64,000 nucleotides of DNA, from assembly GCF_001686985.1 (NCBI RefSeq), contig NZ_CP015318.1, forward strand, positions 1,424,001 through 1,488,000, in the 5' to 3' direction. Origin of the DNA: Mesorhizobium amorphae CCNWGS0123 (GTDB taxonomy: Bacteria > Pseudomonadota > Alphaproteobacteria > Rhizobiales > Rhizobiaceae). Under the pieces are notes generated by a model. The model was not told where the DNA came from and ran no database searches. It worked only from the letters and a program-made list of their open reading frames with translations. Position numbers and translations under genes: made by a program. The stretch's first letter is position 1, and each line of letters starts with the position of its first letter. Below are positions 21,253 through 30,371 of the stretch, piece after piece.

Positions 21253-23532
21253 ATGGCCAGGAAAACCGAAAACAGCGGTCCCTCCGTCAGCGCGCAGGAG
21301 GCGCTGGAATTCCACGCCATGGGCCGCCCGGGCAAGCTGGAGATCGTCGCCACCAAGCCGATGGCGACGCAGCGCGATCTCAGTCTCGCCTATTCGCCGG
21401 GCGTCGCCGTTCCGGTGCGCGCCATCGCCGAGGACCCGAGCCGCGCCTTCGACTACACGACGCGCGGCAACATGGTCGCCGTCATCTCCAACGGCACCGC
21501 CATCCTCGGCCTCGGCAATCTCGGCGCGCTCGCCTCCAAACCGGTGATGGAGGGCAAGGCGGTGTTGTTCAAGCGCTTCGCCGATGTCGATTCCATCGAC
21601 CTCGAGGTCGACACCGAGGATGCCGACGAGTTCATCAACTGCGTGCGCTTCCTTGGCCCCTCCTTCGGCGGCATCAACCTCGAGGACATCAAGGCGCCGG
21701 AATGCTTCATCATCGAGCAGCGGCTGCGCGAATTGATGGATATTCCCGTCTTCCATGACGACCAGCACGGCACCGCCATCATCTCGGCCGCCGGCCTGAT
21801 CAACGCGCTGGAGATCACCGGCCGCGACATGAAGACCACGAAGATGGTCTGCAACGGCGCCGGTGCCGCAGGCATCGCCTGCATCGAGCTGATGAAGGCG
21901 ATGGGTTTTTCGCCGGAAAACATCATCCTGTGCGACACCAAGGGCGTGGTCTTCCAGGGCCGCACCGAAGGCATGAACCAGTGGAAGTCGGCGCATGCGG
22001 TCAAGACCGAGGCACGCAGCCTGGCCGAGGCGCTGGATGGCGCCGATGTCTTCCTCGGCCTCTCCGCCAAGGGCGCGCTGACCACCAAGATGGTGCAGTC
22101 GATGGCCAAGAACCCGATCATCTTCGCCATGGCCAATCCCGACCCGGAGATCACGCCGGAGGAAGTGGCCGAGATCCGCACCGACGCCATCATGGCGACC
22201 GGGCGCTCGGACTATCCGAACCAGGTCAACAACGTGCTGGGCTTCCCCTACATCTTCCGCGGTGCGCTCGATGTCAGGGCCACCACCATCAACGACGAGA
22301 TGAAGATCGCCGCGGCACGCGCGCTGGCCGAACTGGCGCGCAAGGACGTGCCCGACGACGTCGCCGCCGCCTATCAGGGCAACCGGCCGAAATTCGGCCC
22401 CAACTACATCATTCCGGTGCCGTTCGACCCGCGTCTGATCGCGGCTATCCCGCTTGCGGTGGCAAAGGCTGCGATGGAGTCGGGCGTAGCCCGCAAGCCG
22501 ATCCTCGACCTCGACCGCTACGCGCAGGAGCTGTCGGCCCGCCGCGACCCGATCGCATCGACCTTGCAGCGCATCTATGACCGCGTCCGCCGCCAGCCCA
22601 AGCGCATCGTCTTCGCCGAGGGCGAGGAGGAGCAGGTGATGCGCGCCGCCGTCTCCTATGTGAACCAGAAGCTCGGCACCGCCATCCTGCTCGGCCGCGA
22701 CGACGTCATCAAGGAAAACGCCAAGCACGCCGGCATCGAGCTCAACAAGCAAGGCATCGAGATCATCAATGCCAGGCTGTCGCGCCGCAACGGCATCTAC
22801 ACCGACTATCTCTACGAGCGCATGCAGCGCAAAGGCTTCCTGTTTCGCGATTGCCAGCGCCTGATCAACAACGACCGCAACCATTTCGCCGCCTGCATGG
22901 TGGCGCTGGGCGATGCCGACGGCATCGTCACCGGCGTGACCCGCAACTATTCCACCGCGCTCGACGACATCCGCCGCATCATCGACGCCAAGCCCGGGCA
23001 CCGCGTCATCGGCGTGTCGATCGTGCTGGCGCGGGGCAGAACGGTGCTGGTCGCCGACACCGCCGTGCACGATATGCCCAATGCCGAACAGATCGCCGAC
23101 ATCGCCGAGGAGGCGGCCGGCTTCGCCCGCCGCATGGGCTACGAGCCGAGGCTCGCCATGCTCGCCTACTCCACCTTCGGCCATCCGCAGGGCGAACGCT
23201 CCGAGCGCGTCCAGGAAGCGGTGCGCATCCTCGACAAGCGCCGCGTCGATTTCGAGTATGACGGCGAGATGGCCGCCGACGTGGCGCTCAATGCCCGCGC
23301 CATGGCGCAATACCCGTTCATCCGCCTGACCGGCCCCGCCAACGTGCTGATCATGCCCGCATTCCACTCGGCCTCGATCTCGACCAAGATGCTGCAGGAA
23401 CTCGGCGGCTCGACCGTCATCGGCCCGCTGCTGGTCGGCCTGAACAAGCCGGTGCAGATTGTCTCGCTGAATGCCAAGGACAGTGACATCGTCAACATGG
23501 CGGCGATTGCGGCGTATACGGCGGGGGCTTGA
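21253..23532 (+). CDS. maeB: NADP-dependent malic enzyme with phosphotransacetylase-like domain
   Basis: The 759-residue MaeB-type enzyme decarboxylates malate to pyruvate with NADP+. The malic N-domain (about 15-150) is followed by the NAD(P)-binding domain with GAGAAGIAC, and by a C-terminal phosphate acetyltransferase-like domain (about 430-755) that regulates assembly and acetyl-CoA sensing rather than transferring acetyl groups. In rhizobia such enzymes supply pyruvate from C4-dicarboxylates. I chose the ATG at 21253, with GAGGAAA 11 bases upstream, over an open extension of 53 codons with no homology. It is divergent from mutS. Confidence 0.95.
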   Translation: MARKTENSGPSVSAQEALEFHAMGRPGKLEIVATKPMATQRDLSLAYSPGVAVPVRAIAEDPSRAFDYTTRGNMVAVISNGTAILGLGNLGALASKPVMEGKAVLFKRFADVDSIDLEVDTEDADEFINCVRFLGPSFGGINLEDIKAPECFIIEQRLRELMDIPVFHDDQHGTAIISAAGLINALEITGRDMKTTKMVCNGAGAAGIACIELMKAMGFSPENIILCDTKGVVFQGRTEGMNQWKSAHAVKTEARSLAEALDGADVFLGLSAKGALTTKMVQSMAKNPIIFAMANPDPEITPEEVAEIRTDAIMATGRSDYPNQVNNVLGFPYIFRGALDVRATTINDEMKIAAARALAELARKDVPDDVAAAYQGNRPKFGPNYIIPVPFDPRLIAAIPLAVAKAAMESGVARKPILDLDRYAQELSARRDPIASTLQRIYDRVRRQPKRIVFAEGEEEQVMRAAVSYVNQKLGTAILLGRDDVIKENAKHAGIELNKQGIEIINARLSRRNGIYTDYLYERMQRKGFLFRDCQRLINNDRNHFAACMVALGDADGIVTGVTRNYSTALDDIRRIIDAKPGHRVIGVSIVLARGRTVLVADTAVHDMPNAEQIADIAEEAAGFARRMGYEPRLAMLAYSTFGHPQGERSERVQEAVRILDKRRVDFEYDGEMAADVALNARAMAQYPFIRLTGPANVLIMPAFHSASISTKMLQELGGSTVIGPLLVGLNKPVQIVSLNAKDSDIVNMAAIAAYTAGA

Positions 23533-23672
23533 GGGACGCTCCGTGCAGAGCCCGAAACGCCGTCGGACTAATCCCATAAGAGATTGATAATATTCAGCTG
23601 ATATAGAGCCTCTTTGCCGACTTGCCGTAAGGGCATCTGCGGCGCGCTCAGACCGCCAAACGGGGGTGCGGC

Positions 23673-24746
23673 ATGAAGCATGACGGGGTTTCTGTATCCG
23701 CGGTCGGCCACGGGGTCTACCACGACGAGCGGCTGGATGCGCTGCTCAGCATTACTGGCCGCATGGACGGCTATCTCTACCGCTGCCGCAACGATCAATC
23801 CTACACCATGCTCTATATCAGCGACGGCATTTTCACCGTCAGCGGCTTTCCACCGACGGATTTCGTGCACAACGCCGTTCGCGACTATGTCTCGGCCATC
23901 CACCCGGACGATCTTGCCTCGGTCTATGCCGCCGTCGACGCCGCGCTCGAAGCGCGCCGCAACTGGAACGTCGACTACCGCATCGTGCCCAAGGTTGGCG
24001 AACCGCTCTGGGTCCGCGAGATCGGCGGCGGCGTCTGGGACGATGCCGGCGAGCTCGAATTCCTGGAAGGGTTCGTCGTCGACATCAGCGACCGCAAGGT
24101 CGTCGAGGATCTCAACGCTGAGCTGCTGCAGGATCTGAAGGTCGCCAATGAGGAGCTCTCCGCGCAAAAGCGCGAGATCGAGTTGGCCAAGCAGCAGAGC
24201 GACCATTCGGCCAACCACGACCTGCTGACCGACCTGCCCAACCGGCGCGCCTTCCACAACGAGCTCAAATCGGTGGTCGCCCGCTGCGGTGGCAACGGCG
24301 AGGCGGCGGGCCTGCTTTTCATCGACCTCGACCGGTTCAAGGATGTCAACGACACGCTCGGCCACGAGGCCGGCGACGCCCTGCTGCAGCGCGTGTCGAG
24401 CCACCTTCGCTCCGTCCTGCGCAGCGACGATTTCGTGGCGCGGCTCGGTGGCGACGAGTTCGCCTTGCTGTTTTCGGGGCAAGCGGACCAGGCAAGGCAA
24501 AAGGCCGTGCGCGTCGCCGAACGCGTCCTGGAACGGCTTCGAATCAAGGTTCCGGCGCCGAACGGCGACATCCAGGTCGGCTGCACCATCGGCGTCGCCA
24601 TCTATCCATCCGAAGCCGGCGATTGCGACGCTCTGGTCGCGCTGGCCGACCGGCTGATGTATGTCGGCAAGAAAAACGGTCGCGACCGGCTTGTCACCTC
24701 CGACGCTCTGGAGCCTGCAGCCAACAAGCATCGCCGAAGGGCCTGA
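23673..24746 (+). CDS. PAS-GGDEF diguanylate cyclase
   Basis: This 357-residue protein probably makes the second messenger c-di-GMP. A PAS sensor domain (about 30-145, ending EGFVVDISDRK) is joined by a coiled-coil linker (about 150-185) to a GGDEF domain with the intact motif at 259-263. An inhibitory I-site RxxD is present at 250-253, five residues before the motif, so product inhibition is expected. There is no membrane segment, so it senses a cytoplasmic signal. It is a single gene with a strong shared terminator downstream. Confidence 0.93.
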   Translation: MKHDGVSVSAVGHGVYHDERLDALLSITGRMDGYLYRCRNDQSYTMLYISDGIFTVSGFPPTDFVHNAVRDYVSAIHPDDLASVYAAVDAALEARRNWNVDYRIVPKVGEPLWVREIGGGVWDDAGELEFLEGFVVDISDRKVVEDLNAELLQDLKVANEELSAQKREIELAKQQSDHSANHDLLTDLPNRRAFHNELKSVVARCGGNGEAAGLLFIDLDRFKDVNDTLGHEAGDALLQRVSSHLRSVLRSDDFVARLGGDEFALLFSGQADQARQKAVRVAERVLERLRIKVPAPNGDIQVGCTIGVAIYPSEAGDCDALVALADRLMYVGKKNGRDRLVTSDALEPAANKHRRRA

Positions 24747-24765
24747 GCGGCGCGCCCTCGAAATG

Positions 24766-24797
24766 AAAAGGCCCGCGGCATTTGCCGCGGGCCTTTT
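24766..24797. terminator. Bidirectional rho-independent terminator
   Basis: A 15 bp perfect inverted repeat (AAAAGGCCCGCGGCA with its complement) has a minimal loop and Ts on both strands. It lies between the convergent diguanylate cyclase and porin genes. Confidence 0.88.
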
Positions 24798-24818
24798 CGT
24801 CGAGATTGCAGGTTCCGG

Positions 24819-25919
24819 TCAGAACGAACGCTGGAAGCGGACGATGCCGCCGATCGCGTCGGCGTTGCTGGCGTCGAAATTGTCGAAATAGTCGACTTCG
24901 CCGGTAATGGTGTAGCCGGGGACGATGGTGTAGGCGATGTTCGCCGCCACCGCGAAGTCCTTGGCGTCGGTGTAGGAAACCTGCGTGTTGAAGGCCACCT
25001 TCGAGCTGAACTTGTAGGTGCCGCCGCCCCAGACGGCGAAATTGCCGGTCCACGGCTTGTAGAAGCCGACGCCGTTGGCCGGGATGGCGTTGCTGGCGTC
25101 CGACAGGTTATCGTCGGTGCCGTAGCCTGCCATCACGAACAGGGTCAGATCCTTTGTCGCATTCACGTCGAGGCGAACCTTGCCGGCCACCTCTTCATAG
25201 TTGCTGTCATAGGCAACGACGCCGGTGACCGCACCCCAGTCGCCCTTATACTTCACACCGCCGACGACATGCGGAACATAGCTGTCGATCGTGCCAGTCA
25301 CGCCAGAACCCTCTTCGAGCGAAACCACCGCCGAGAAGCCGTTGCCGGCGTCGAAATAGTAGCTGATCAGGTTGGTGTCCTTGATGCCGTAAGGAATGAT
25401 CGTGTCCTGGACGACATTGCCGGCATAGCCGATGAACGAGTCATAGACCGATTCATCCTTACCGACCCGCAAGCCACCGAGCTGAATCCAGGCGAAGTTC
25501 AGCGTCGTAGTCTTGTTGCCAGCGTCACTGGCGGAGCCCGTGTTGCCGAAGTTGAAGCGGGTCTCGGTATAGGTCTTCAAGGTGCCGAGTTCGGTTTCCT
25601 GGGCGGTCCAGGTCTTCAGGTTGAAGCGGGCGTTCTTGTTCCAGGCATCGTTGATGCCGCCGTCTTCCCGGTCTGCGCGCTTGGTGCCGTCCATCACGCG
25701 GCCGCCGTCGCCGAACGAGGCGTCATAGCGGACATAGCCGCCGATGCGCAGGCAGGTTTCGGTGCCGGGAATGTAGAAGTAGCCGGCACCGTAGACGTCG
25801 CAGATCTTGACATATTCGGCCGGTTCCGGCTCGGCGACGACGACCGCGTCGGCGGCGCGTGCGCCCGAAACTGCGATCAAAGCCGCAGCGGAGCCGAGAA
25901 GAAGGCTCTTGATGTTCAT
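24819..25919 (-). CDS. Outer-membrane porin, Porin_2/RopA-Omp2b family
   Basis: This 366-residue outer-membrane porin has a clear signal peptide ending in ARA-ADA (about residue 22), then the Rhizobiales Porin_2 opening with CDVYGAGYFYIPGTETCLRIGGYVRYD-type spacing (two cysteines around 38 and 55). Alternating beta strands run to a C-terminal Phe, the usual outer-membrane insertion signal. It forms trimeric diffusion channels for small solutes. The long AT-rich region upstream fits a strongly expressed promoter. Several paralogues are normal in Mesorhizobium and Brucella relatives. Confidence 0.95.
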   Translation of the reverse strand: MNIKSLLLGSAAALIAVSGARAADAVVVAEPEPAEYVKICDVYGAGYFYIPGTETCLRIGGYVRYDASFGDGGRVMDGTKRADREDGGINDAWNKNARFNLKTWTAQETELGTLKTYTETRFNFGNTGSASDAGNKTTTLNFAWIQLGGLRVGKDESVYDSFIGYAGNVVQDTIIPYGIKDTNLISYYFDAGNGFSAVVSLEEGSGVTGTIDSYVPHVVGGVKYKGDWGAVTGVVAYDSNYEEVAGKVRLDVNATKDLTLFVMAGYGTDDNLSDASNAIPANGVGFYKPWTGNFAVWGGGTYKFSSKVAFNTQVSYTDAKDFAVAANIAYTIVPGYTITGEVDYFDNFDASNADAIGGIVRFQRSF

Positions 25920-26283
25920 TTTCTTGAATCTCCAGTCAAAGGTTCAAATCAGGTCCGGGCATGGCTCTGAAGCCTGCCGCTTCACCCCACGTTGAAAGCC
26001 GCGCACCGCGCCGTTCTTTCGCCCCCGACATGGCCCAAGTGGCGGCGCCGTTCAACAGAGATTGTGTTCAAAAACGACTTTGCGCTTCTTAAAAGAGTAT
26101 TGTTGCACAAATATCACGTCATGCATTTGATAAGATGGCACAATTGGCACGTTTGAAACAAATGACACAATGATTTGTATTTAGATAAAACTGAGGAAGT
26201 CGAATATTGACTGCTATATGAACAGTTATTATTTGGCTAATATCTGGAAACGGCAGATCGGGAGCGACGAAAAATCCGGAAAG
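25920..26283. other. AT-rich promoter region of the porin gene
   Basis: This 364 bp stretch holds no gene that I can support. The part from about 26060 to 26240 is markedly AT-rich against a GC-rich background, with several CAAAT/ATTTG-type stretches. It probably holds the porin promoter and a long leader on the minus strand. I could not single out one convincing -35/-10 pair. Confidence 0.5.
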
Positions 26284-27030
26284 TCAATCGGGCGAAAAAT
26301 CGCGCGCGGCCGGCACGACGTCGCCCACCATGTCCTGCTTCAACATCTCGATCGGAATGCGGCCATCGAGCTCGGGCGAAGGGCGGGTCAGCCAGAACCA
26401 GGCAAGCCTTGGATTGGCGATCGCCGCCAGCACCTCGCTTATCCCCGCAGCCGGCCTGCCATCGATGAACTGGGCCAGCGGGAAGACATGCTTGCGGCCA
26501 CCCTTGCGCAGCGCAATGACCTCGTTGCGCCTTTGCCAGCGGTGCAGCGTCGAGCGCGGTATGCGAAACTTCTCCTCCAGATAGGTCGATCCGGCGACCT
26601 CGCCTGCCCAGTCCTCGATCAGCTTTGATTGAAGATCATCGATCGGCTTGCGGAGGGTGAGGGATGCAAGCCTCTTGGTGTCCTTTGCCGGCGCAGGGCT
26701 CTCATCCGCGCTGCCTGCATTTGTCATGCCAGGGCCGGCGCTTGCCGTGCCAGGGCCGGCGCTTGCTGTGCCGCCGCGCGCAATCTTGCCCGCCATTGCG
26801 CGGAAGAACTCGGTGGCGAGCGCAGTCCATTCGCTGATCGCAAGCCGTTCCGTCTGCGACAGGAAGGGAAGTGCCGCGGCAATGTTGCCGGCGATCACGC
26901 TGGTTGAAACCACGGCCTGTGCGTCAAGAACGACGCCATGCTGGATCAGTGCCAGTTGCACAGCTTCCGCCACCAGGCCTGCCAAGGCCTCCTGCGAAGT
27001 TCCGTCCATCGGATTTTGAAATCTGGTCAT
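26284..27030 (-). CDS. Antitoxin Xre/MbcA/ParS-like protein without a visible toxin
   Basis: The 248-residue protein has three parts. Residues 1-90 are helical and hydrophobic-patterned. A Gly/Ala/Ser/Pro linker (about 90-115) is built from two nearly identical heptapeptides. The C-terminal half holds a helix-turn-helix-like segment (IPRSTLHRWQRR) followed by a terminal domain with an LAWFWLTRPSPELDGRIPIEML pattern, which fits the toxin-binding domain (PF09722, formerly DUF2384) of Xre-RES and MbcA-type antitoxins. No RES or other toxin gene lies next to it: porin is downstream and adenosine kinase upstream. It may be an orphan regulator. The assignment is from pattern and is not certain. Confidence 0.6.
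   Translation of the reverse strand: MTRFQNPMDGTSQEALAGLVAEAVQLALIQHGVVLDAQAVVSTSVIAGNIAAALPFLSQTERLAISEWTALATEFFRAMAGKIARGGTASAGPGTASAGPGMTNAGSADESPAPAKDTKRLASLTLRKPIDDLQSKLIEDWAGEVAGSTYLEEKFRIPRSTLHRWQRRNEVIALRKGGRKHVFPLAQFIDGRPAAGISEVLAAIANPRLAWFWLTRPSPELDGRIPIEMLKQDMVGDVVPAARDFSPD
26727..26768 (-). repeat. Two 21 bp tandem repeats in the antitoxin-like gene
   Basis: Two copies (26727-26747 and 26748-26768) differ at one base. They encode the repeated heptapeptide of the linker in the antitoxin-like protein. Confidence 0.8.
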
Positions 27031-27288
27031 GCATCTGTCTTGCTGGCCGCGCGCGCTCCTCCACAGCTGCGGCCGCTTGCTGAACGGCTACAACGGAAAG
27101 CGAAAATCGCAGCGGCGACAGATGCAGCGACCCGACAGGTTGCTGTCTTGCATTTTTTGACACCCCGACTGGCTGCGGGCGTCTCGAAATGTCAGTCGCG
27201 AAACGCCTCGATTGCGTCTAGGTGCGCTCTGTGACAGGCGCGCGACAGGCCGCGTCTTTTGATGCCCGTCAGGGGTGACGCTGCGAGA

Positions 27289-28281
27289 CTATAGCAGCCC
27301 CGCCAGTTGGGCCGCGCTGCGCAAATTCTGCCGCGGCCGCGGCCCGATCTGCTGGATCACCAGCCCGGCCGCCAGCGAGCCGAGATCGCCGCAATCCTTC
27401 AGGCTGCGTCCCGCAGTGTAACCGTAGAGGAAGCCGGCGGCATAGAGGTCGCCGGCACCGGTGGTATCGACCAGTTCGCGGATCGTCGTCGCCTTGATAG
27501 TGACGGTCTCGTCGCCGCGCACGATCACCGAGCCCTTTTCCGAGCGGGTGACGGCGGCGATCTTGCAATCCTTGCGGATCGCCGCCAGCGCCTGTTCGAA
27601 AGACGAAGTCTGATAGAGCGATTTGATCTCGTGGCTGTTGGCGAAGACGATATCGACGGTGCCCGAGCGCATCAGGTCGAGGAATTCGTCGCGGTAGCGG
27701 TCGACGCAGAACGAATCCGACAGCGTCATCGACACTTCGCGCCCGGCTTCATGCGCCAGCTTCGCCGTCTGTCGGATCGCTTCCTTGGCGCGCGGCGGAT
27801 CCCATAGGTAGCCCTCGAAATAGGTGACCTTGGCCCCTGAGGCCTTGTCGGCCTCGACGTCCTCCGGGCCGAGCTCGACGCAGGCGCCGAGATAGGTATT
27901 CATCGATCGCTCGCCATCCGGCGTGACGAAGATCATCGACCGCGCCGTCGGCGGCTGGCCCTGGAGCGGCCTGGTGTCGAAGGCGACGCCCTGGGCCTGG
28001 ATGTCGTGGGTGTAGATTTCGCCGAGCGGGTCGTTGGACACCTTGCCGAAGAATGCGGCGCGGCCGCCGAAGCTGGCGATGCCCGCCGCCGTGTTGCCGG
28101 CGCTGCCGCCCGACGCCTCGATCGCCGGCCCCATGCGGCTGTAGAGCAGCTCGGCGCGCCTGGTGTCGATCAGGTTCATCGCGCCCTTGATGATGCCGTT
28201 GGTCTCGAGGAACGCCTCGTCGCACTGGGCGATGATGTCGACAATGGCATTGCCGATACAAAGCACGTCATAGTCCGGCAT
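27289..28281 (-). CDS. Adenosine kinase (PfkB family)
   Basis: This 330-residue PfkB-family kinase most resembles the bacterial adenosine kinases, which phosphorylate adenosine to AMP. The opening VLCIGNAIVDII, the SGGSAGNTAAGIA-type substrate segment and the C-terminal DTTGAGDLYAAGFLYG, with its catalytic Asp and anion hole, are intact. I set the start at 28281, where GGAGA precedes the ATG; the frame is open for 12 more codons without a ribosome site. It appears to be a single gene, with a palindromic repeat upstream. A ribokinase-like specificity cannot be excluded. Confidence 0.9.
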   Translation of the reverse strand: MPDYDVLCIGNAIVDIIAQCDEAFLETNGIIKGAMNLIDTRRAELLYSRMGPAIEASGGSAGNTAAGIASFGGRAAFFGKVSNDPLGEIYTHDIQAQGVAFDTRPLQGQPPTARSMIFVTPDGERSMNTYLGACVELGPEDVEADKASGAKVTYFEGYLWDPPRAKEAIRQTAKLAHEAGREVSMTLSDSFCVDRYRDEFLDLMRSGTVDIVFANSHEIKSLYQTSSFEQALAAIRKDCKIAAVTRSEKGSVIVRGDETVTIKATTIRELVDTTGAGDLYAAGFLYGYTAGRSLKDCGDLGSLAAGLVIQQIGPRPRQNLRSAAQLAGLL

Positions 28282-28653
28282 CAATATCTCCGCCAACAAC
28301 CACCGGCTTTCTGCCATGCCGGCCGCGCGCGGGTCTAGACCATGATCCCGAAAAGGGGAACCCGGTTTCGGACAAGATCGTGGTCAAACAGAAAATAGAG
28401 CCCCAGCCCGATTCAATCAGGCTGGATCAGGCTCTGGAGTTGCCGCCGCTTTGCCTGCCCCGAAAATCGGCATTGTCTTCCGCGACGCCGACCTGTGGCT
28501 GCCATTGGCAACTTCGCTGCGGCAGCCGTCGGATCGAACTGGACCATGGCAGCTGTGACCATGGCAGCTATGGTTGCATCCAGATCGAAGCATTTTCGTT
28601 TCTTCTTGAGCTAGAAGCGGGACCGATCGAAGTTTCCGAGGCGCGAACCGGCA
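28282..28653. other. 372 bp intergenic stretch between divergent genes
   Basis: No gene is supported here. An in-frame extension of the EamA frame exists, but its peptide has no transporter character. The stretch holds a palindromic repeat (28338-28385) and a small direct duplication, GACCATGGCAGCT-like, near 28540-28570. Confidence 0.55.
28338..28385. repeat. Palindromic intergenic repeat, Rhizobiales type
   Basis: The 48 bp element runs from GACCATGATC to GATCGTGGTC as an imperfect palindrome with a CCGAAAAGG/CCGGTTTCGG interior. It closely resembles a short repeat scattered between genes in Mesorhizobium and related genomes. That match is recalled from memory and was not searched. Confidence 0.65.
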
Positions 28654-29555
28654 ATGCCCGAAAAGACCAACATGACCACCGAACTGGCCCTGCTCGGTGT
28701 GCTGGCCGTGCTCTGGGGTCGTCCTACTCCTTCATCAAGGTCGGCGTCGAGACGATCCCGCCGGTGACCTTCATCGCAGGGCGGACTTTGATCGCCGGCG
28801 GCATCCTGCTCGCGCTCATCCGCTGGCGCGGCCTCGCCATGCCGAGGGATGTGGTGACCTGGCGCCGGTTCATGTTCCAGGCCTGCCTGAACAGCGTTGT
28901 CCCATTCACGCTGATTGCCGCCGCCGAACGCTCCATCGATGCCGGCCTTGCCACCATCCTCAACGCGACCTCGCCGATCTTCACCTTCCTGCTGACGGCG
29001 CTGATCACCCGCCACGAACCGGTGACGCTGCGCAAGCTGGTCGGCGTCGGCGCGGGCATCGCCGGCATATGCCTCATCGTCGGTACCGAGGCGCTGGGCG
29101 GCCTCGGCCAGCAGCTCTGGGCGCAGCTTGCCGTCATCGCCGCCACCGTCAGCTACGCGGGTGCCGCTATTTTCGGGCGCAACTTCAGGGGACTCGACCC
29201 GATGCTGCCCGCCGCCGGCTCGATGATCTGCGGCACGGCAATCCTCATCCCTCTGAGTCTCATTTTCGACCGGCCCTGGACGCTTTCGCCCTCGACCGCG
29301 TCAGTCCTTGCGCTGCTTGGACTGTCGGTCTTTTCCACCGCGCTCGCCTTCTCGATCTTTTTCCGCCTCATCCACACGCTGGGTTCGGTCGGCACGACGT
29401 CGCAAGCCTATCTGCGCGTGCCGATCGGCGTCGGCATCGGCGCGCTCTTCCTCGGCGAGAGCCTCGGCCCGACGGCCTGGTTCGGCATGGGTTTTGTCGT
29501 CGCGGGCGTGGCGGCCATGACCATCCCGGCCCGCAAGGCAGCACCTGCCGGGTAG
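28654..29555 (+). pseudogene. EamA/DMT family transporter interrupted by a frameshift
   Basis: The gene would encode a protein of about 300 residues with ten transmembrane segments of the drug/metabolite transporter superfamily. The start at 28654 gives MPEKTNMTTELALLGVLAVLWG, a normal first helix, but the frame is lost at about 28718-28720, where GGGGTCG stands in place of an expected GGGGCTCG. From there the next frame continues with SSYSFIKVGVETIPP and runs cleanly to the stop at 29555. One missing base therefore separates two well-conserved halves. It is either a true frameshift mutation or a sequencing error in a G run. The rest shows no decay, so the event is recent or an artefact. Confidence 0.8.
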
Positions 29556-29631
29556 GCAAGTCGCTCTTGTGGCCTGCCGGGTCTCCGCCTATCTCGGAGA
29601 TGTCCGTTTTGTCCCAGGGGGTGGAAAAGCC

Positions 29632-30330
29632 GTGATCCTTGACGCTGCCCGCGCCGCTGCCAGTCAGCTGTTCTCTCCCGAATTCCGAGCGGTTTTCCTG
29701 AAGACGCTCGGGCTGACCCTGCTGGCGCTGGTCGCGCTGTGGTTCGGTCTGACGGGTCTTGTCGATTGGCTGGCCCTGCCGTGGGTCGAGGCGCTGTTGC
29801 CGGGCCTGCCGTCCTGGGCCGGATGGCTGAGCGGCATCATCGCCGCCATCGCTCTTGCGTTCGGGATGGCGTTGCTCATTGCACCGGTGACGGCGATCAT
29901 TGCCGGCCTGTTCCTCGATGATGTCGCCGAAGTGGTCGAGCGCACCGACTATCCCGGCGATCCGGCCGGACGCGCCGTGCCGGCGCTGCGCTCGCTGGTG
30001 CTGTCGATAAAATTCTTCGGCGTCGTCATCCTCGGCAACATCGTCGCCTTGCTGCTGCTTTTGGTGCCGGGCATCAACATAGCTGCCTTCTTCATCGTAA
30101 ACGGCTACCTGCTCGGGCGCGAGTTCTTCGAATTCGCCGCCATGCGCTTTCGCCCGGAGGAGGAGGCCAAGGGCCTGCGCAGAAAGTATGCCGGCACCGT
30201 GTTTCTCGCCGGGCTGGTCATCGCCGCCTTCCTCGCCGTGCCCTTGCTCAACCTGGTGACGCCGCTCTTCGCGGCCGCCATCATGGTGCATCTCCACAAG
30301 GCGGTCTCGGCACGCGAAAGCCGCCGGTGA
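29632..30330 (+). CDS. EI24/CysZ-like membrane protein
   Basis: This 232-residue inner-membrane protein of the EI24 domain family (Pfam PF07264) includes the CysZ sulfate transporters of enterobacteria. Four to six hydrophobic helices are visible, with the family's LDDVAEVVER loop at about 100-115 and an FFIVNGYLLGREFFE segment near 160-175. I prefer the GTG at 29632, preceded by an AGGGGGTGG ribosome site, over an ATG at 29569, since homologous proteins begin with this ILDAA-type segment. It follows the EamA gene by 76 bp in the same direction. Whether it transports sulfate is unknown. Confidence 0.82.
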   Translation: MILDAARAAASQLFSPEFRAVFLKTLGLTLLALVALWFGLTGLVDWLALPWVEALLPGLPSWAGWLSGIIAAIALAFGMALLIAPVTAIIAGLFLDDVAEVVERTDYPGDPAGRAVPALRSLVLSIKFFGVVILGNIVALLLLLVPGINIAAFFIVNGYLLGREFFEFAAMRFRPEEEAKGLRRKYAGTVFLAGLVIAAFLAVPLLNLVTPLFAAAIMVHLHKAVSARESRR

Positions 30331-30371
30331 ATATCCTCAGGGGCTCGCCGCCACGTCGACGACGGTAGGCT

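Noticed and set aside
21181..23577. Open frame of about 798 codons antisense to maeB
   Set aside because: Its composition is His/Asp/Arg/Val-rich, typical of a reverse-complement shadow; the opposite strand encodes a complete malic enzyme.
26284..27030. Complete Xre-RES toxin-antitoxin pair
   Set aside because: Only an antitoxin-like protein is present; neither neighbour is a RES toxin.
28380..28653. N-terminal extension of the EamA frame
   Set aside because: The 90-odd residues before the junction look like translated intergenic DNA; the real first helix lies in another frame from 28654.
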